A stretch of DNA of 64,000 nucleotides from Phragmites australis (lineage: Eukaryota; Streptophyta; Magnoliopsida; Poales; Poaceae). The translations under genes were made by a program, and so were the position numbers. Shown here in pieces: positions 10,931 to 22,430 of this stretch (positions within the stretch are counted from its first letter, which is position 1; each line of letters opens with the position of its first letter). The DNA is taken from NCBI RefSeq assembly GCF_958298935.1, contig NC_084939.1, positions 6,463,501-6,527,500 on the forward strand, written 5' to 3'. Under the pieces are notes generated by a model. The model ran no database searches. It was given only the letters and a program-made list of their open reading frames with translations, and was not told the DNA's origin.

Positions 10931-12290
10931 CAGGTCATAGGAGAACGTAGAAAGAAAAAAAACAATAATGTGGAAAATACCATAAGTGTACAGTAATTAA
11001 ATGGAATGAAAACGCTAACCGAAACGAATACAAAATGCGTACTTTCATGCCACGCTAGAATATGAAGAGAGAGATCGAAGTGCCGCGTATGACTGAAGCA
11101 AATTTGTCCATGAGGCCTAACCTCTTGTTAAAAAGGGTTGGGGGAGTGGCACATCGCCCACAACAAAATGTTCATTGTGGATTGTTTAACTGTTAGCTAG
11201 ATTAACAGCTAGATAGGGTTTTTCTTCTTGTATTCCAACTACAACAAGTTGCTCAAGTTGACTGTCAGCCACACCAAAGAGTGATCAGAGCAGAGCTGCC
11301 CATGAGCTCGCGCGCCCAACTGCCCAAGAGCCACCCCCTGTTGTGCTTCCTTCTGGTTAAAGAAACTCCGCTCGCTGGTGTCAGAGCAGATGCCGGCAAG
11401 TGCCTCCGGTGATCTTCCAACCCTTACAATCCAATGATCCACCAACAGACCTCAAATGTTCTAAGGGAGGAATTTTTTTCCCAATTATGATAACTAAATG
11501 TTTTCGGGAATTAGGCCGTGGTGGCTGACGCCGTGCATGGGAGGAGCAGCAGTAACCGAGCGAAAGAGATGGCGAGAAACAGTGACAAAGCCACATTATG
11601 GAGTGTGGGTGCACGGACACCCCTCCGATCTAAAAATACTGTTAATAATAGCTAGCATTAACAATAATTTATTGTTCATATGATAAACAATAAGAGGCTG
11701 TGCACCCTCTTGTTCAGCTGCTGGCTTCATCCCTGGCGAGAGCACGTGGACCACAGAGGCATCTATGGCGAGCAGAGAGGAGCTTTCCTTTCCGGATCCG
11801 TCCGACAACGGGAGGCGAGGGAACGACGACGAGAGGCATTGGAATGACGGCGGCGTAATGGCAGGACGTCGGTTGTGTCGGCGTCACGGACCAAGAAGAA
11901 AGGGTGCAAACTTCGACTTCTAGTAGTATATGCGACCTATAGTCCATACAGAGAAAACCAAGTGACACAAACACAATGGGCCGTTCAATAACCCACTCAC
12001 CTAAAAGCCAAACGACTAGCACAAAGCGACACAATGGCCTACTAATCCATACCAGATAGGTTGGTGTGCCTGCAACTGCAAGTGTGATTCCCTAAAAAAA
12101 TTGCAACTGCGAGTGTGTGTGTGTGAGAGAGATTGGTCGAATGCAACGCTGACCATGTGCTCTCCTTTGTCCTTGTTCTTCCTCTCCCGTGGTTTCTTGT
12201 GACGGCCCTGTTCACCTTGTTCACCATGGTGCTTACCTTGCTGCATGGTGTCCACCACAGGATAGGAGGTGCGCATAGGTTAGTGTTGAG
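10931..12290. other. Non-coding spacer, no gene recognised
   Basis: There is no convincing coding region here. A (GT)n/(GA)n microsatellite occurs at about 12113-12131. Around 11640-11690 there is an AT-rich segment with small self-complementary stretches (for example TTATTGTTCATATGATAAACAATAA). The minus-strand frame at 12016-12276 is lysine- and glutamate-rich, but I recognise no family. Confidence 0.5.
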
Positions 12291-12293
12291 TTA

Positions 12294-12384
12294 GGCACCG
12301 TTTGATATATGGTAAAACAATAATTTTCAATTTGTGCGGGAAGAGAATTGTTTTCTGTCATATTTGTGTGTTCCAAACGGGGTC
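12294..12384. mobile_element. 91-bp Tourist-like (PIF/Harbinger) MITE
   Basis: The ends GGCACCGTTTG and CAAACGGGGTC form imperfect terminal inverted repeats that extend inward (ATATGGTAAAACAA versus ATATGACAGAAAACAA). TTA on both sides (12291-12293 and 12385-12387) matches the 3-bp duplication of PIF/Harbinger elements. Confidence 0.65.
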
Positions 12385-12387
12385 TTA

Positions 12388-13250
12388 TTTTGCCATACAA
12401 TCACTGAACCGAGCTTGATCTATCAAATGGCGCTACTATGGGAACAATCGCAAGGAATGACCATCTCCGAAGGTTCTCAGGATTCCGTCACTTGGAGATG
12501 GACCGAAAACGGCGAGTACATGACAAAAAGTGCATATCACATGCAATTCATAGGAAAGTTTAGAAGATATAATATCGCAAACATATGGAGAGCAAAAGCG
12601 GAATCCAAATGCAAAAACTTCTCAGGGATCCTTCTCCAAAACAAGATTTTAATGGGAGATAACTTGGCAAAGTGTGGATAGGGTGATACTACAACCTGTC
12701 GGCTATGTGATCAATAAGAGGAAACAGCAAATCACCTATGTAAGGATTGCTCTTTCTCTAAAGAAACTTGTCAGCAGATCACCACCTGGTACGGTTTAGA
12801 ACATATCCCTTCGATGGACTCCTTTAAGACAATTCGAGCATGGTGGCACCAAGCCAACAAGCATATCAACCACAACCGTAGAAAGGATTTCAATAGTATG
12901 TTATTTATTTTTGGTGGTACATTTGGAAGAAGTGTAATAGAAGAGTTTTTCAAAATCAAACTCTACTCGTTCAAAGGGTTGCCTCCTTGATCAAAGAATC
13001 TGTTGTCGTCAGGAGAGCTGCGTGGAGGGAGCAACCTGTGGGTGCAAACGTAGAGTAATTCCCTTTCTATTGCAGGCTCCTTCCGACCTTTTTCGTTGCC
13101 TGCTTTTTCTTTCAAGCATGTGTGTTTTCGGCTAAGCCTCTGTTTTTTTCCTGTTGGATCCCAGTCCAGGTGAGGCTACTCGTTGACATAGTATGTTGCG
13201 TTTTTTTTTTCATGTGACTCTCGTTTTATCTTCTAATCTATAAAAAAAAA
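12388..13250 (+). mobile_element. 5'-truncated LINE, 3' end with zf-RVT region
   Basis: This is the 3' remnant of a plant non-LTR retrotransposon. The coding part shows the reverse-transcriptase zinc-binding (zf-RVT) domain: WRWTENGEYMTKSAYHMQF (from about 12492), IWRAKAESKCKNF, then CRLCDQ (about 12700) and ANHLCKDCSFSKETC (about 12730). After the coding part comes an A9-10 tract at about 13241-13250, consistent with a LINE tail. In-frame stops occur near 12679 and 12715. Upstream domains are absent, as expected for 5' truncation during target-primed insertion. Confidence 0.75.
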
Positions 13251-13981
13251 ATCAGCAGAGCTTCTGAAAAAGTCTCCTCCTAGCCTTTTGTCTAAAACTT
13301 TGAGCTTTTTTAAGGGCAAGAGGTATCAAAACCCTGATGCTATTTTTTAGTCTAACCTTATAAAATTGGAGGTATCAGTACCTCCTCGGAAGACTGCTGG
13401 ATTCTCTGGTACCTTACCCACAACCATCGATTTGGTCATGCACAATAGTGTTGACCACGAGCTAGCTGCTAACACCACACTTTAGTCCATTCCACAATTC
13501 ACTGTCGATGTTAATTGACGGACGGCGTCGATCGATTGCACTTAACTACGTACGTAGAACTCTACGATCTGTGATCGATCGTCAGCTGGCTGGGCTTGAC
13601 CTTGTCGATCGCCACCGTGCATCTTCCTTGACCTGGTTCGGCTCCTCATCACTCGTTTCTTCGTGCACTGCAATCCCCGGTTTGGCTCGCGTACGTCGTC
13701 GTCCCGGTTTGGACGGTCGCGTCCGAGTCAACTTTGGAGTGCCACGCCACTCAATAAGAACTAAGTGAACCGAAAAGGACCTCTTCAACGTGCGTAAATA
13801 ATAGGACTCTAATAGTCCACCAATAGTCCGTTGTAACATCTAGAAGTAACGTTTGTAATATCAAAAAAAATACATCAAAAATAGCTCGTTGTATACATTC
13901 AATTTTGAGAGAAAAATTCTCACCGCAACATCCCATCATGTTGTACGCAACATTTCGAGCAAAACCTATGTGGTGTACAAT
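13251..13981. other. Spacer, no gene recognised
   Basis: Nothing coding is supported. From about 13830 the sequence carries repeated CAACAT motifs (for example 13922, 13952 and 13988) that lead into the 151-bp tandem array. The same kind of CAACAT-rich sequence recurs at 37600-37870, suggesting a shared repeat family. Confidence 0.5.
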
Positions 13982-13987
13982 TGGGTG

Positions 13988-14575
13988 CAACATACGAAAA
14001 TAACTATGATAATAAATTTTCATAACATCTGAAACATTAAATTTGAACATCTGAAACATTGGAGGCGAGAAAATATAGAAATTAACTCAAATGGATAATT
14101 TTTCGGGTCCGGATCTGTACGCAAGAGATTCCGAGATGCAACATATAAAAATAACTATTGCAATAAATTTTCATAATGTCTGAAACATTAAATTTGAACA
14201 TCTAAAATATTGGAGATACGAAAATATAGAATTTAACTCAAATAGATAATTTTTCAGATCCAGATCTATACACAAGAGATTCTGAGATGCAACATATGAA
14301 AATAACTATTGTAATAATTTTTTTATAATGTCTGAAACATTAAATTTGAACATCTGAAATATTGAAAATGCGAAAATGTAAGAATTAACTCAAATAAATA
14401 ATTTTTTCGGATCTATATCTATATGCAAGAGATTCAGAATACAACATATGAAAATAACTATTGAAATAAATTTACATTACATCTGAAATATTAAACTTGA
14501 ACGTCTGAAATGTTAAAGATACAAGAACATATAAATTAACTAAAAAAATAATATATTTTTTATCCAAGTACATGG
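13988..14575. repeat. Tandem repeat, about four 151-bp units
   Basis: Units begin with CAACATA(C/T) at 13988, 14139, 14290 and 14442, giving periods of 151, 151 and 152 bp. Each unit contains GAAAATAACTAT, TCTGAAACATTAAA, GAACATCTGAAA, AATTAACTCAAAT and GATCTRTA...CAAGAGATTC blocks. The last unit fades out at about 14575. Units differ by point changes, so the array is not very recent. It sits in a CAACAT-rich segment that probably belongs to a DNA transposon or Helitron-like repeat. Confidence 0.85.
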
Positions 14576-15240
14576 ACCGGCCCAATCAAACGTCCGATGC
14601 TCCGGACGTCTGCTTGGCAGCATTTTCGTAAATAATACAGTATATACCGAAAGAGTTTTCATAATTCTTCCCGAATCTTGATTTTCGTGTTGGTGCTTTT
14701 GAACTCAGAAAGACTTAAAGGGGAAGTTCATATAGGAAACTATTCGGGCTATTTTCCTCACAGTAGAGGGAAAAAAAACCTTCCTTTCGAAAAAAGTAGA
14801 GGAAGAAAACCTGTTTTTTAATTCGTATTCTTATTTTTCGTTTTAGCTTGGATTTTTTTTTCTTTTTTTTCTCCTCCATAACTGCACGTAATGGTTAGTT
14901 AATTAAAAATAGAGTGGAAGTTTAATTCTTGGGCGAAAACAATTTCCGGGCCGATCTGCCAGAGGAGAGGAGGACCGGTTAGGCCTTTAGAGAGAGTAAT
15001 ATTGTACAAGAGAAAAGTTAGATCTTCCTGTCAAAGAAAGAATGAATCCAAAAATACTTAGTAAATGGATGTGTTTGTCGTGGGGATAATCTGGACCCAA
15101 AATTTCACGAGATTGTCCAACAGAATGCTGCTAGTTAGCTAGTATAAGGAATAATTTGGGGATGTTGGGCAAAAGACAGGGGGCAGAGGAGGTAATTGAA
15201 GAAAAAGAGAAGCAATTTTGCAAGTGAATCAGTAGGTAAT
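14576..15240. other. AT-rich spacer, no gene recognised
   Basis: It starts with a GGACCGGCCC / CGTCCGATGCTCCGGACG segment (14574-14610) that closes the preceding repeat. The rest is AT-rich sequence without coding potential. The last 100 bp may be the decayed end of the first ORF of the following LINE. Confidence 0.4.
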
Positions 15241-15311
15241 GTAAAGAAGAAGAGCCGGAATTCATATGTCTCTCAGCAGGCAGGACAGCTGACGGGACCT
15301 CAACAAGAGCA

Positions 15312-15965
15312 ATGAATACTTGTGCTGGAACTGCCGAGGAGTCGGGCTCTATAGTAAGAGCAAAATGCCCTAGCTTGGTTTTCTTGTCAGAAACTAGAAA
15401 GTCGGAGGCAAGAGTGGCTAAGCTTCGTTGGAGACTTGGTTTAAAGAATTGTATAACAGTTGCTACCACTGGTCAGGGTGGTGGTCTGGCTTTATGTTGG
15501 CATGAGGTAGTGGAGGTAAATCTGAGAGAGAAACATAAAAGGTTTATTGATGTGTTAGTTCGTGAGAATGCGTCATCACCATGGTTTAGAATCACTTTTG
15601 TTTATGGAGAACCAAGAACGGAGGATAGACAAAACATGTGGGAGCTTCTCAGGCATTTACGAGTAGAATCTAATCTACCATGGCTGGTTATCAGAGATTT
15701 CAATGAGGCCATGTGGGGTTTTGAGCATTTTTCTGCTTGTCAGCAACCTGTGTGGCAAATGGAGATTTTCCGGGAGGCGCTAGCTGACTGTGATCTCATG
15801 GACCTAGGGTTCATTGGCCTACCTTTTACTTACGACAATGGCCGAGATGGTGCGGCCAATGTCAATCCCAGTTGGAGAGACATCTTTGGGGAGGCTACAC
15901 TATATCTAGTTTCATCCAGATCAGATCATTGTCCTTTACTACTAGAGATCAAGAAGGAAAGTTGA
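15312..15965 (+). pseudogene. LINE endonuclease/exonuclease/phosphatase domain
   Basis: This AP-endonuclease-like domain nicks target DNA to prime LINE reverse transcription. Plant LINE ORF2 normally begins with a CWNCRG motif. Here LCWNCRGVG is encoded from about 15319 in a different frame from the rest, so a small frameshift lies just after it. The remaining 210 codons are open: LVFLSETR, GGGLALCW, VYGEPRTEDRQNMWELL, PWLVIRDFNE (usually GDFNE, so Gly is replaced by Arg next to a catalytic Asp), FTYDNGRDG and the terminal SDHCPLL. The frame stops at 15963-15965. Confidence 0.8.
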
Positions 15966-16169
15966 GAACGCCACAAAGTGAGGATCTTTCGGTATGAAAT
16001 CATGTGGGAAAGGATGGAAACGCTTGCTGATGAAATCAAGGAGGCTTGGTGTACGGCTCCGAACAGGGAAGGGCTTGGTGGTGTCATTACAGCATTGCAG
16101 CATGTATAGACTGCTCTGCGATCTTGGAGCGGGAAGAATTTCGATTCTATTACAAGGTAACTTGATGAT

Positions 16170-17345
16170 TTGAGAGCCAAATTGGAGGAGATGACGGGTA
16201 ATCCAAACTGCAGTAGAGCGGAGATGCGTACAGTTACTGACAGGATGGATGAGCTATTGTATAGAGAGGAGATGATGTGGTTGCAACGCTCACGTATTGC
16301 TTGGATTGAAGAGACCAACTGCAACACTGACTATTTCCATTGCCAGGCTGTTTGGAGGGCACGAAAGAATAAAATCAAAAAGCTAAAGTTTCCTGATGGT
16401 GAATGGTGTGAGGATCCACAACAGCTCAAGTCAATGGCAGCAGACTTCTTCAGGAATCTGTACACTACCGATCCTGGTGTGGCACCTGCAACATTGCTGG
16501 ATCTTATTGAGACAAAATTTCAGACGATATGAACACAAATCTGTGCAAGGAGTTCACAACCCAAGAAATATCAGATGCTCTTTTTCAAATGGGGCCACTT
16601 AAAAAACCTGAGCCCGATGGCTTCCCGACCCAGTTTTTCTAGAAAGATTGAGATGTGATTAAAGAAGATGTAATTGCAGCAGTTCAGGGTTTTTTCTCAT
16701 ATGGTATTCTGCCTACAGGAATAAATGATACAACGATAGTGATCATTCCCAAAGTGCCAAACCCTGAAGAGCTGAAAGATTTTAGACACATAAGCCTTTG
16801 CAATGTTATTTATAAGGTGATCTCTAAGTGTTTGGTCAATCGACTCAAACCCATCTTTGGTGACATAATTTCTCCGGAACAGAGTGCTTTTGTTCCTGGT
16901 AGAATGATCACAGATAACGCTTGATTGCGTTTGAGTGCATACATGCTATTCAAAAGAATGCGAGTGGCAAGGAGGAGTTTTGTGCATACAAATTGGATTT
17001 TTCCAAGGCGTACGACCGTATGGATTGGGTTTTTTTTAAAAATATGTTGATGGAGAAGATTGGCTTTCAAAGTCCGTGGGTGTCATGGGTCATGACATAT
17101 ATCTCGACTGTTCGCTACTTAGTCCGCTTCAATGCAGTGCCGTTGCATCCCGTTTCCCCATCTCGTGGTCTATGACAAGGTGATCCTTTGTCTCCTTACC
17201 TCTTCCTGTTAGTAGTAGATGATTTATCTACTATTTTGAAGCATTACAAAAATTCAGGACAAATAGATGGCGTGTGTGTCTGTAGGATAGCGCCCAGTGT
17301 CTCACATCTTTTGTTTGCATATGATAGTTTGTTATCCTTTTGAGC
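16170..17345 (+). pseudogene. LINE reverse transcriptase domain, catalytic site mutated
   Basis: The region spans several broken frames. It includes the pre-RT segment (WLQRSRIAWIEETNCNTDYFH, 16279 on), then IVIIPKVPNPEELKDFRHISLCN and LVNRLKPIFGDIISPEQSAFVPGR (16740-16905), a frame break at 16921, then KLDFSKAYDRMDW (about 16990). The sequence then shows GLxQGDPLSPYLFLL with a TGA replacing the Arg codon before QGDP. The catalytic F-A-D-D box reads FAYDS (about 17316), so an essential Asp is replaced by Tyr. This copy could not be active even if its frames were intact. Confidence 0.85.
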
Positions 17346-17660
17346 TAATGTTCAGAGGTCAACTCCTCAGTTTGAGCAAGTGCACTCTCTTTTTGAGAGC
17401 AGGTTATGATAATGCAATTGCCAAGCAGGTTTGGGATATTCTTGGTGTCTAGAGAGTAGACTTTGAACCAAGTATCTGGGCCTTCCTACCCCTCATGGCC
17501 GGATTAGAAAGAGGTATCTTTCAGCCTGTGGAAGAGAGGTTTACGAAGAGAATGGTTGCTTGTAAAGAAAAGGATCTATCAGCTGCAGGGAAGGAAATCC
17601 TAATTAAATCTATAGCTCAAGCACTGCCCACATATGTGATGAGTGTGTTAGTGTGATGAC

Positions 17661-18520
17661 TTGATGAAACATATCCGAGCGTTTTGGTGTAGCTCTATGA
17701 ATGGGCGTCGCAAGGTGCAGTGGGTTCCTCGACAAACGATGATTCTGCCTAAAAGTCATGGAGGGATGGGATTTAAAGATCTCCAGCTATTCAATCAGGC
17801 GCTTTTGGCTCGCCAGGCCTGGCGTCTTATTGCCTTCCCAGATAGCTTATGTACTCACATTCTAAAAGCAAAATACTTTTCGCATGGTGATGTTCTTGAC
17901 ATAGTTACTACAGGAGAGGCATCTACAACAAGGCGAGCGATCGAGTACGGGTTGGAGCTTCTCGAGCAAAGGGGTGGTGCACCGCATTGGGGATGGTACT
18001 ACAACCCGAATATGCATGATAACTGGCCACCTAGGCCCTATGGCATGCAACTGATTGGTAGTACCCGGATGTTTCGCCTCCGACATGTGTTCCATTTGAT
18101 CAATCAATCCAACAATACATGGGATGAATCTGCTATCAGAAGGTATTTCTTCCACTGTGACATTTCTAAAATTTTGAAGATTAAACTTCCAACTTCTCGA
18201 GCTAGCTATTACATTGCTTGGAATTATGAGAAATCTGGTATTTTTTTTGGAAAGCGCTTACAGGCTCGCTATGCGATTAAATCATGAGGTGGGGGTGATT
18301 GGCAGTAGCTCGGCTGCAGAAGGAGAGCGACGGGTGTGAAAAAAAGTTATGGCAAATACCGGTGGCCTCGAAAGTGAAAGTTTTTGTATGAAAAGTCATC
18401 AACAATGGTCTACATCGCCATCTAGAGCAACAGAAAACTTGTGAGTTTTGTGGCCACCAAGAAGAATATTGCTCTCACGTTGTGATCAGATGCCCTCATG
18501 CCTCTGCGCTACCTATGAGG
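17661..18520 (+). pseudogene. LINE zinc-binding (zf-RVT) region
   Basis: The linker and zinc-binding region follow the reverse transcriptase. Just upstream, about 17540-17640, the frame shows FTKRMVACKEKDLSAAGKE. Then come QWVPRQTMILPKSHGGMGFKDL (about 17720), QALLARQAWRL, IKLPTSRASYYIAWNYEKSGIFF (about 18180) and, after a frameshift, CEFCGHQEE...HVVIRCPHA (about 18440-18500), a Cys/His pattern typical of zf-RVT. Confidence 0.75.
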
Positions 18521-18811
18521 TCTTGTTGGTGTTTGACTGCTGAAAGTGGCATTCAGGGTTCTGAACCGGACTGGCTGCTAATGGTTGTCGATAAGTACCC
18601 TACTGAGGTATTCCCTAATTTTCTTATGGTTATTTGGCATGCTTGGAGTGTACGTAATGGTGTCTTACAAGCTCGTGAAAGAGTTTCGCTAGAGGGATTG
18701 GTTCAATTCCTGAGACGCTATATGGATTCAATGAGCCAGATTCACCAACAAGATTATCCTTTGGATGCTTAAGGTAAACAAGGTGTCCTGCTGGCTGGGA
18801 AAAAGAAGGTA

Positions 18812-19240
18812 GTGCGTGCGGTGACCCTGCAGGATAAGAGATGGATTCCTCCTACTGAGGGTGCTCTAAAAACCAATGTTGATGGTGCGTTCATCGAACA
18901 GACAGGTGTAGCTGCGGTTGGCATCATTATTCGTAATCATGAAAGGCAACCAAAATTAACTGCTTGGTGTGTTTTATTCTACTGCAGGGATGCTGAGGAA
19001 ACTGAAGCTGTAGCGTGCTTAGAAGGGATTCGGTTGGCAGCCCGTTGGTCTAACCAGGCGATGATCCTCGAGTTCGACTGCTTGATGGTACTACAAAAGC
19101 TCAGGAAACTCGCTTGATCTTTCCTCGGTGGCGCCGATTATTCAAGAAGCCATACATGAAGCTCCTCGACAGCTGCAGAGTGCTGAAGTTATCATAGGAA
19201 GAGAGCAGAATAAAGTTGCACATGAACTTGCGTAGTTAGC
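18812..19240 (+). pseudogene. LINE RNase H domain remnant
   Basis: A plant LINE-type RNase H removes RNA from the RNA/DNA hybrid. Visible motifs are TNVDGAF (about 18873, first Asp), AEETEAVACLEGIRLA (about 18993, catalytic Glu region) and LEFDC (about 19069, Asp). A TGA at about 19115-19117 and a frame change follow before ...VAHELA near 19220. Confidence 0.75.
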
Positions 19241-19490
19241 TATTAGGTCGAATCGTCGTTGTGTGTCTTTTTCTATTATTCCAGAGTGTGTCAGTGTCGT
19301 AGTCTATAATAACATTACTTAATTTTTAATAAAGCTCTCTTTTAAAAAAAATTCATGCACGAATGAATTTTGAATCACTTCTGCTTGGTTTGATTTACAT
19401 CTCATTTAGGACACGGACACAGTCATGCACATTCACCACTACTTTTATTTTAGTATGTATAACAAAACTACTTGACTTATAATTATTGTA

Positions 19491-20265
19491 GAGTGAATAT
19501 CATAAACTATATTTTTTTAAGTTTAACTATCATAAAACTATATTTTTCTCTTCCTATTTCATAAAACTATACTTACTTTGCATTATATTATCACAAAACT
19601 ACATTTTTTTTATTTAACTATAAAAAAACTACATTTTTCTTCTCATATTTCACAAAACTACACTTACTTTACATCACTTTATCATAAAACTACACTTCTG
19701 TTACTGTGAACAGATCTGACAAGATGAACCCACGCGTTATACTTACAGACTTTAGCCCTCACCGTTTGCTGACGTGGCCGACTACGCTATGTCACAATTG
19801 CTTGCCAAGTTAGTAGATCCTACGTGCCCTATAGGTTTCTTCTCTTAGAAGCTATCAATCTGCCGCGACTTGAATTTCTGGAAGCAAAAATTTGGCACTG
19901 GTGGGGGTTGGCGTGGCACCATTTAGCCGCCCAAATGGCGTGGCACCAGCGCCAATTTTCACGCCCAGAAATTCAACACGCGCTAGATCGATAGCTTCCA
20001 AGAGAATGAGCCCAAAAACTATGTATGATCTGCTAACTTGGTAAAGAATTGTGATATGACGTAGTTGGTCACGTCAACAAACGGTGAGAGCTAAAGCCTG
20101 TAAATATGACACGTGGGTCCATCTTGTCATATCTGTTCACAGTAACAGAAGTGTAGTTTTGTGATAAAGTGATGAAAAGTAAGTATGATTTTGTGAAATA
20201 GGAGGGAAAGAGTGTAGTTTTGTGATAATTTAATCAAAAGAAATATAGTTTTATAATATTAACTC
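19491..20265. mobile_element. Mutator-type foldback MITE (775 bp)
   Basis: Both halves are near-complete reverse complements. They start GAGTGAATATCATAAACTATA on the left and GAGTTAATATTATAAAACTATA on the right (reverse strand) and carry repeated CACAAAACTACACTT motifs. Shared inner blocks include CTGTTACTGTGAACAGAT and CTCACCGTTTG. Flanks ATTATTGTA (19482-19490) and ATTATTATA (20266-20274) form a 9-bp duplication with one mismatch, the length expected for Mutator-like elements. No transposase is encoded. Confidence 0.8.
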
Positions 20266-20274
20266 ATTATTATA

Positions 20275-21521
20275 AGTACTTTTGATGAAAGATCTATTAT
20301 CATTGCCACGTGACAAATTTTAAACACTCTAATTTATAGCATACTGATCGAAGTTTTAGATGTTTGGCTGTAGCTTCCTGGCCGGAGTGCCATCCATTTT
20401 TGACAGGAAGTACTGTACTGTACATCTCTTGCTTGCATCATGCATACATGTGTGTGCTCATTTTGAATTTATTTCTACATGTTGTACATTCACATACATT
20501 CAAACTAGCTTACTTCGCACTCACAAGTAGAAGTAGGAAAATAAGCAACGTCATGCATCGACTTGATGCATCTCCATGCATGTCAACTTTGGAGTGCAGC
20601 CAACAAAGACAGAATTGAAGCTAACAAAAATTTTGTGGCTTGAAAGTCTTGCTTAGTCACGGGTTGAAGAGGTCCATGTTGTTGCCTTGATGGTGTTGTA
20701 CGTCATGTTTCTCATGGTTTTTGCTCTCCGAATTTGATCCGGCTTGATCGTTCAACAATGGCCGCCCAATTTTTATGAAGAGGTCGAGATGGGCCTCGAT
20801 CGTCCAATGGATTGGAAATTCAAAAAAAAAAAAAAAACAAGACCACATTTTTTTTAAAAAGGATTAAGACCACATGTCATCTGATAGGTAGTCGAATGCA
20901 TACTGACATCACATTAATTTGAGTTTATTCTTTTTTGTGATTAATTTGATTTTTCATGGAGGAAATTACCGCGTGATCGTGAAGTTGCTACATCTCTCTT
21001 CTTAGTGCAATGATGCAAAATTAGTGTTGCATGTTCACCTTAAGAATATCATTATATTTCTTGACAATATAGCAACGTATTGTCGTTGATACAGCGATAC
21101 TGACCATGGTTTTTCATTTCCCATGTAAGCAAATTCCGACTATCGACAGTCCCAGTTCTAAGTGATATGTGCCAGGAAAAAACTTCACGTCATAGTTCTT
21201 ACTACCATCTAGAAGATATCAATATTACAAATAATATCGCAAACAAGAAAACACTGGAAAATGCCATGCATCAACACGAAAAAGAGGAGCTGAAGAAAGA
21301 TGGAGGAGATACTATTCTAAAATAGGCCAAATTAATCCAGTTGCTCCTGTTTTAGTAGAGAAAGCTAAAATAATTTATATTTATTTGGATCCAGAGGGAG
21401 TAGTATTTTTAACTCAGAAAAGAAAGCTCGTTTCCGATAAGTTTTTAGCCCTCCTATCAAACAATAGGAAGCAGCAAGCCACAACACTTAAACAAGGAAC
21501 AAAATGCTATCTTGCATAGTA
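20275..21521. other. Spacer, no gene recognised
   Basis: This is AT-rich intergenic sequence. A (A)14 run sits at 20822-20836. Nothing has convincing coding potential, and the minus-strand frame near 20657-20848 has no recognisable family. Confidence 0.5.
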
Positions 21522-21778
21522 CTCCATTCGCTTAAGAGTGTAAGATGTATTTTGTTTTAAAAAAGTCAAATTTTATAATTTTTTATTAGCATTTAGTTAA
21601 ATTATATGCATGTTTAATATACAAAAATTGTTACAATAGATATATATTTAAAAGTACTTTTAATATGATATCGATTTTTTAACAATTGACAATACATTAT
21701 AAGAAAAATTAACCTTCAAAGTTTACTTTTGATGATTTTTTTTAAATAAAATACATCTGACATTCTTGACTGAGAGAG
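21522..21778. mobile_element. Stowaway (Tc1/mariner) MITE, 257 bp
   Basis: Terminal repeats CTCCATTCG...GTAAGATGTATTTT and, on the reverse strand, CTCTCTCAG...GTCAGATGTATTTT are flanked by TA on both sides (21520-21521 and 21779-21780). The AT-rich interior and the CTCCNTC-type ends are characteristic of grass Stowaway MITEs. It lies about 0.7 kb upstream of the LCB2 5' untranslated region. Confidence 0.8.
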
Positions 21779-21780
21779 TA

Positions 21781-22430
21781 TAGTATATCACAGCCTCTTG
21801 TTTGATTCTCCAAAGTTTTTTTAATTTGCATTATCTATGTAAGTTCCACTTAACTATGCTGTCTACTATATCTCCACTCGTTGACAAAATATTACTACTA
21901 TTGTGAACGGATAGTGATGTATAATAAAATTGACTACTTAAGTGCTGTCACCTATATATAACCAATGTGCTCATAAATATACCCTACTGAGCTATAAAAA
22001 TAAGATTATATTTGAACAAGGATATCGTCACAAAATGTCAACTCTAGAACCCGGGAGCTCTTGGCCACAAAATGCAAGTTTGCTATAGCATTGTGATTTT
22101 TTTTTAACAAAATCACTATCTCTTTGATCAAAATTAGCAAGAACATAAATAGAAAATTTTGATGCATTATCATGTTTCAGATTCTTTTCCAGTTGTTTTA
22201 CTTCATTTTAAGTTATAAAATAAACCAGCTTGAAGAATTTTCTGACATATTCTTCCAAATCCACAAACAGTCCTCCTAAAATGTTGCACTTTGAGCAGCC
22301 AAAAAAAACCCTGAAGACACTGCAAATTCATGAGCATTCCTAAGACACTGATGAAACATTGTAAACCCAAAAGAGAAATAAATTAAAAATAGAAAGAAAA
22401 CAAAATATTTACAGATTGGCTCATTAGCTG
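21781..22430. promoter_or_regulatory. Presumed LCB2 promoter region
   Basis: This AT-rich sequence lies between the Stowaway MITE and the pyrimidine-rich LCB2 leader. No clear TATA box in a proven position is visible. A promoter role is inferred from location only. Confidence 0.4.

Larger units (their letters stand above)
15240..19352 (+). mobile_element. LINE (L1-type non-LTR retrotransposon), dead
   Basis: This long LINE ORF2 remnant has domains in canonical order: apurinic endonuclease (15312-15965), reverse transcriptase (about 16550-17345), zf-RVT region (about 17660-18520) and RNase H (about 18870-19235). It ends with AATAAAGCTCTC and an A8 tract at about 19340-19352. No ORF1 is visible upstream, so it is 5'-truncated. 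Multiple frameshifts and stops show it is immobile. I could not find a convincing target-site duplication. Confidence 0.85.

Noticed and set aside
11714..12276. Minus-strand frames that might be an exon
   Set aside because: No recognisable protein, no splice-consistent neighbours, and composition does not differ from the spacer.
13508..13768. Open frame in a GC-richer patch
   Set aside because: Arg/Ser-rich on both strands with CGTACG/CGATCG-type words; no family recognised.
15131..15469. Minus-strand 112-codon frame over the LINE start
   Set aside because: Antisense shadow of the LINE endonuclease region.
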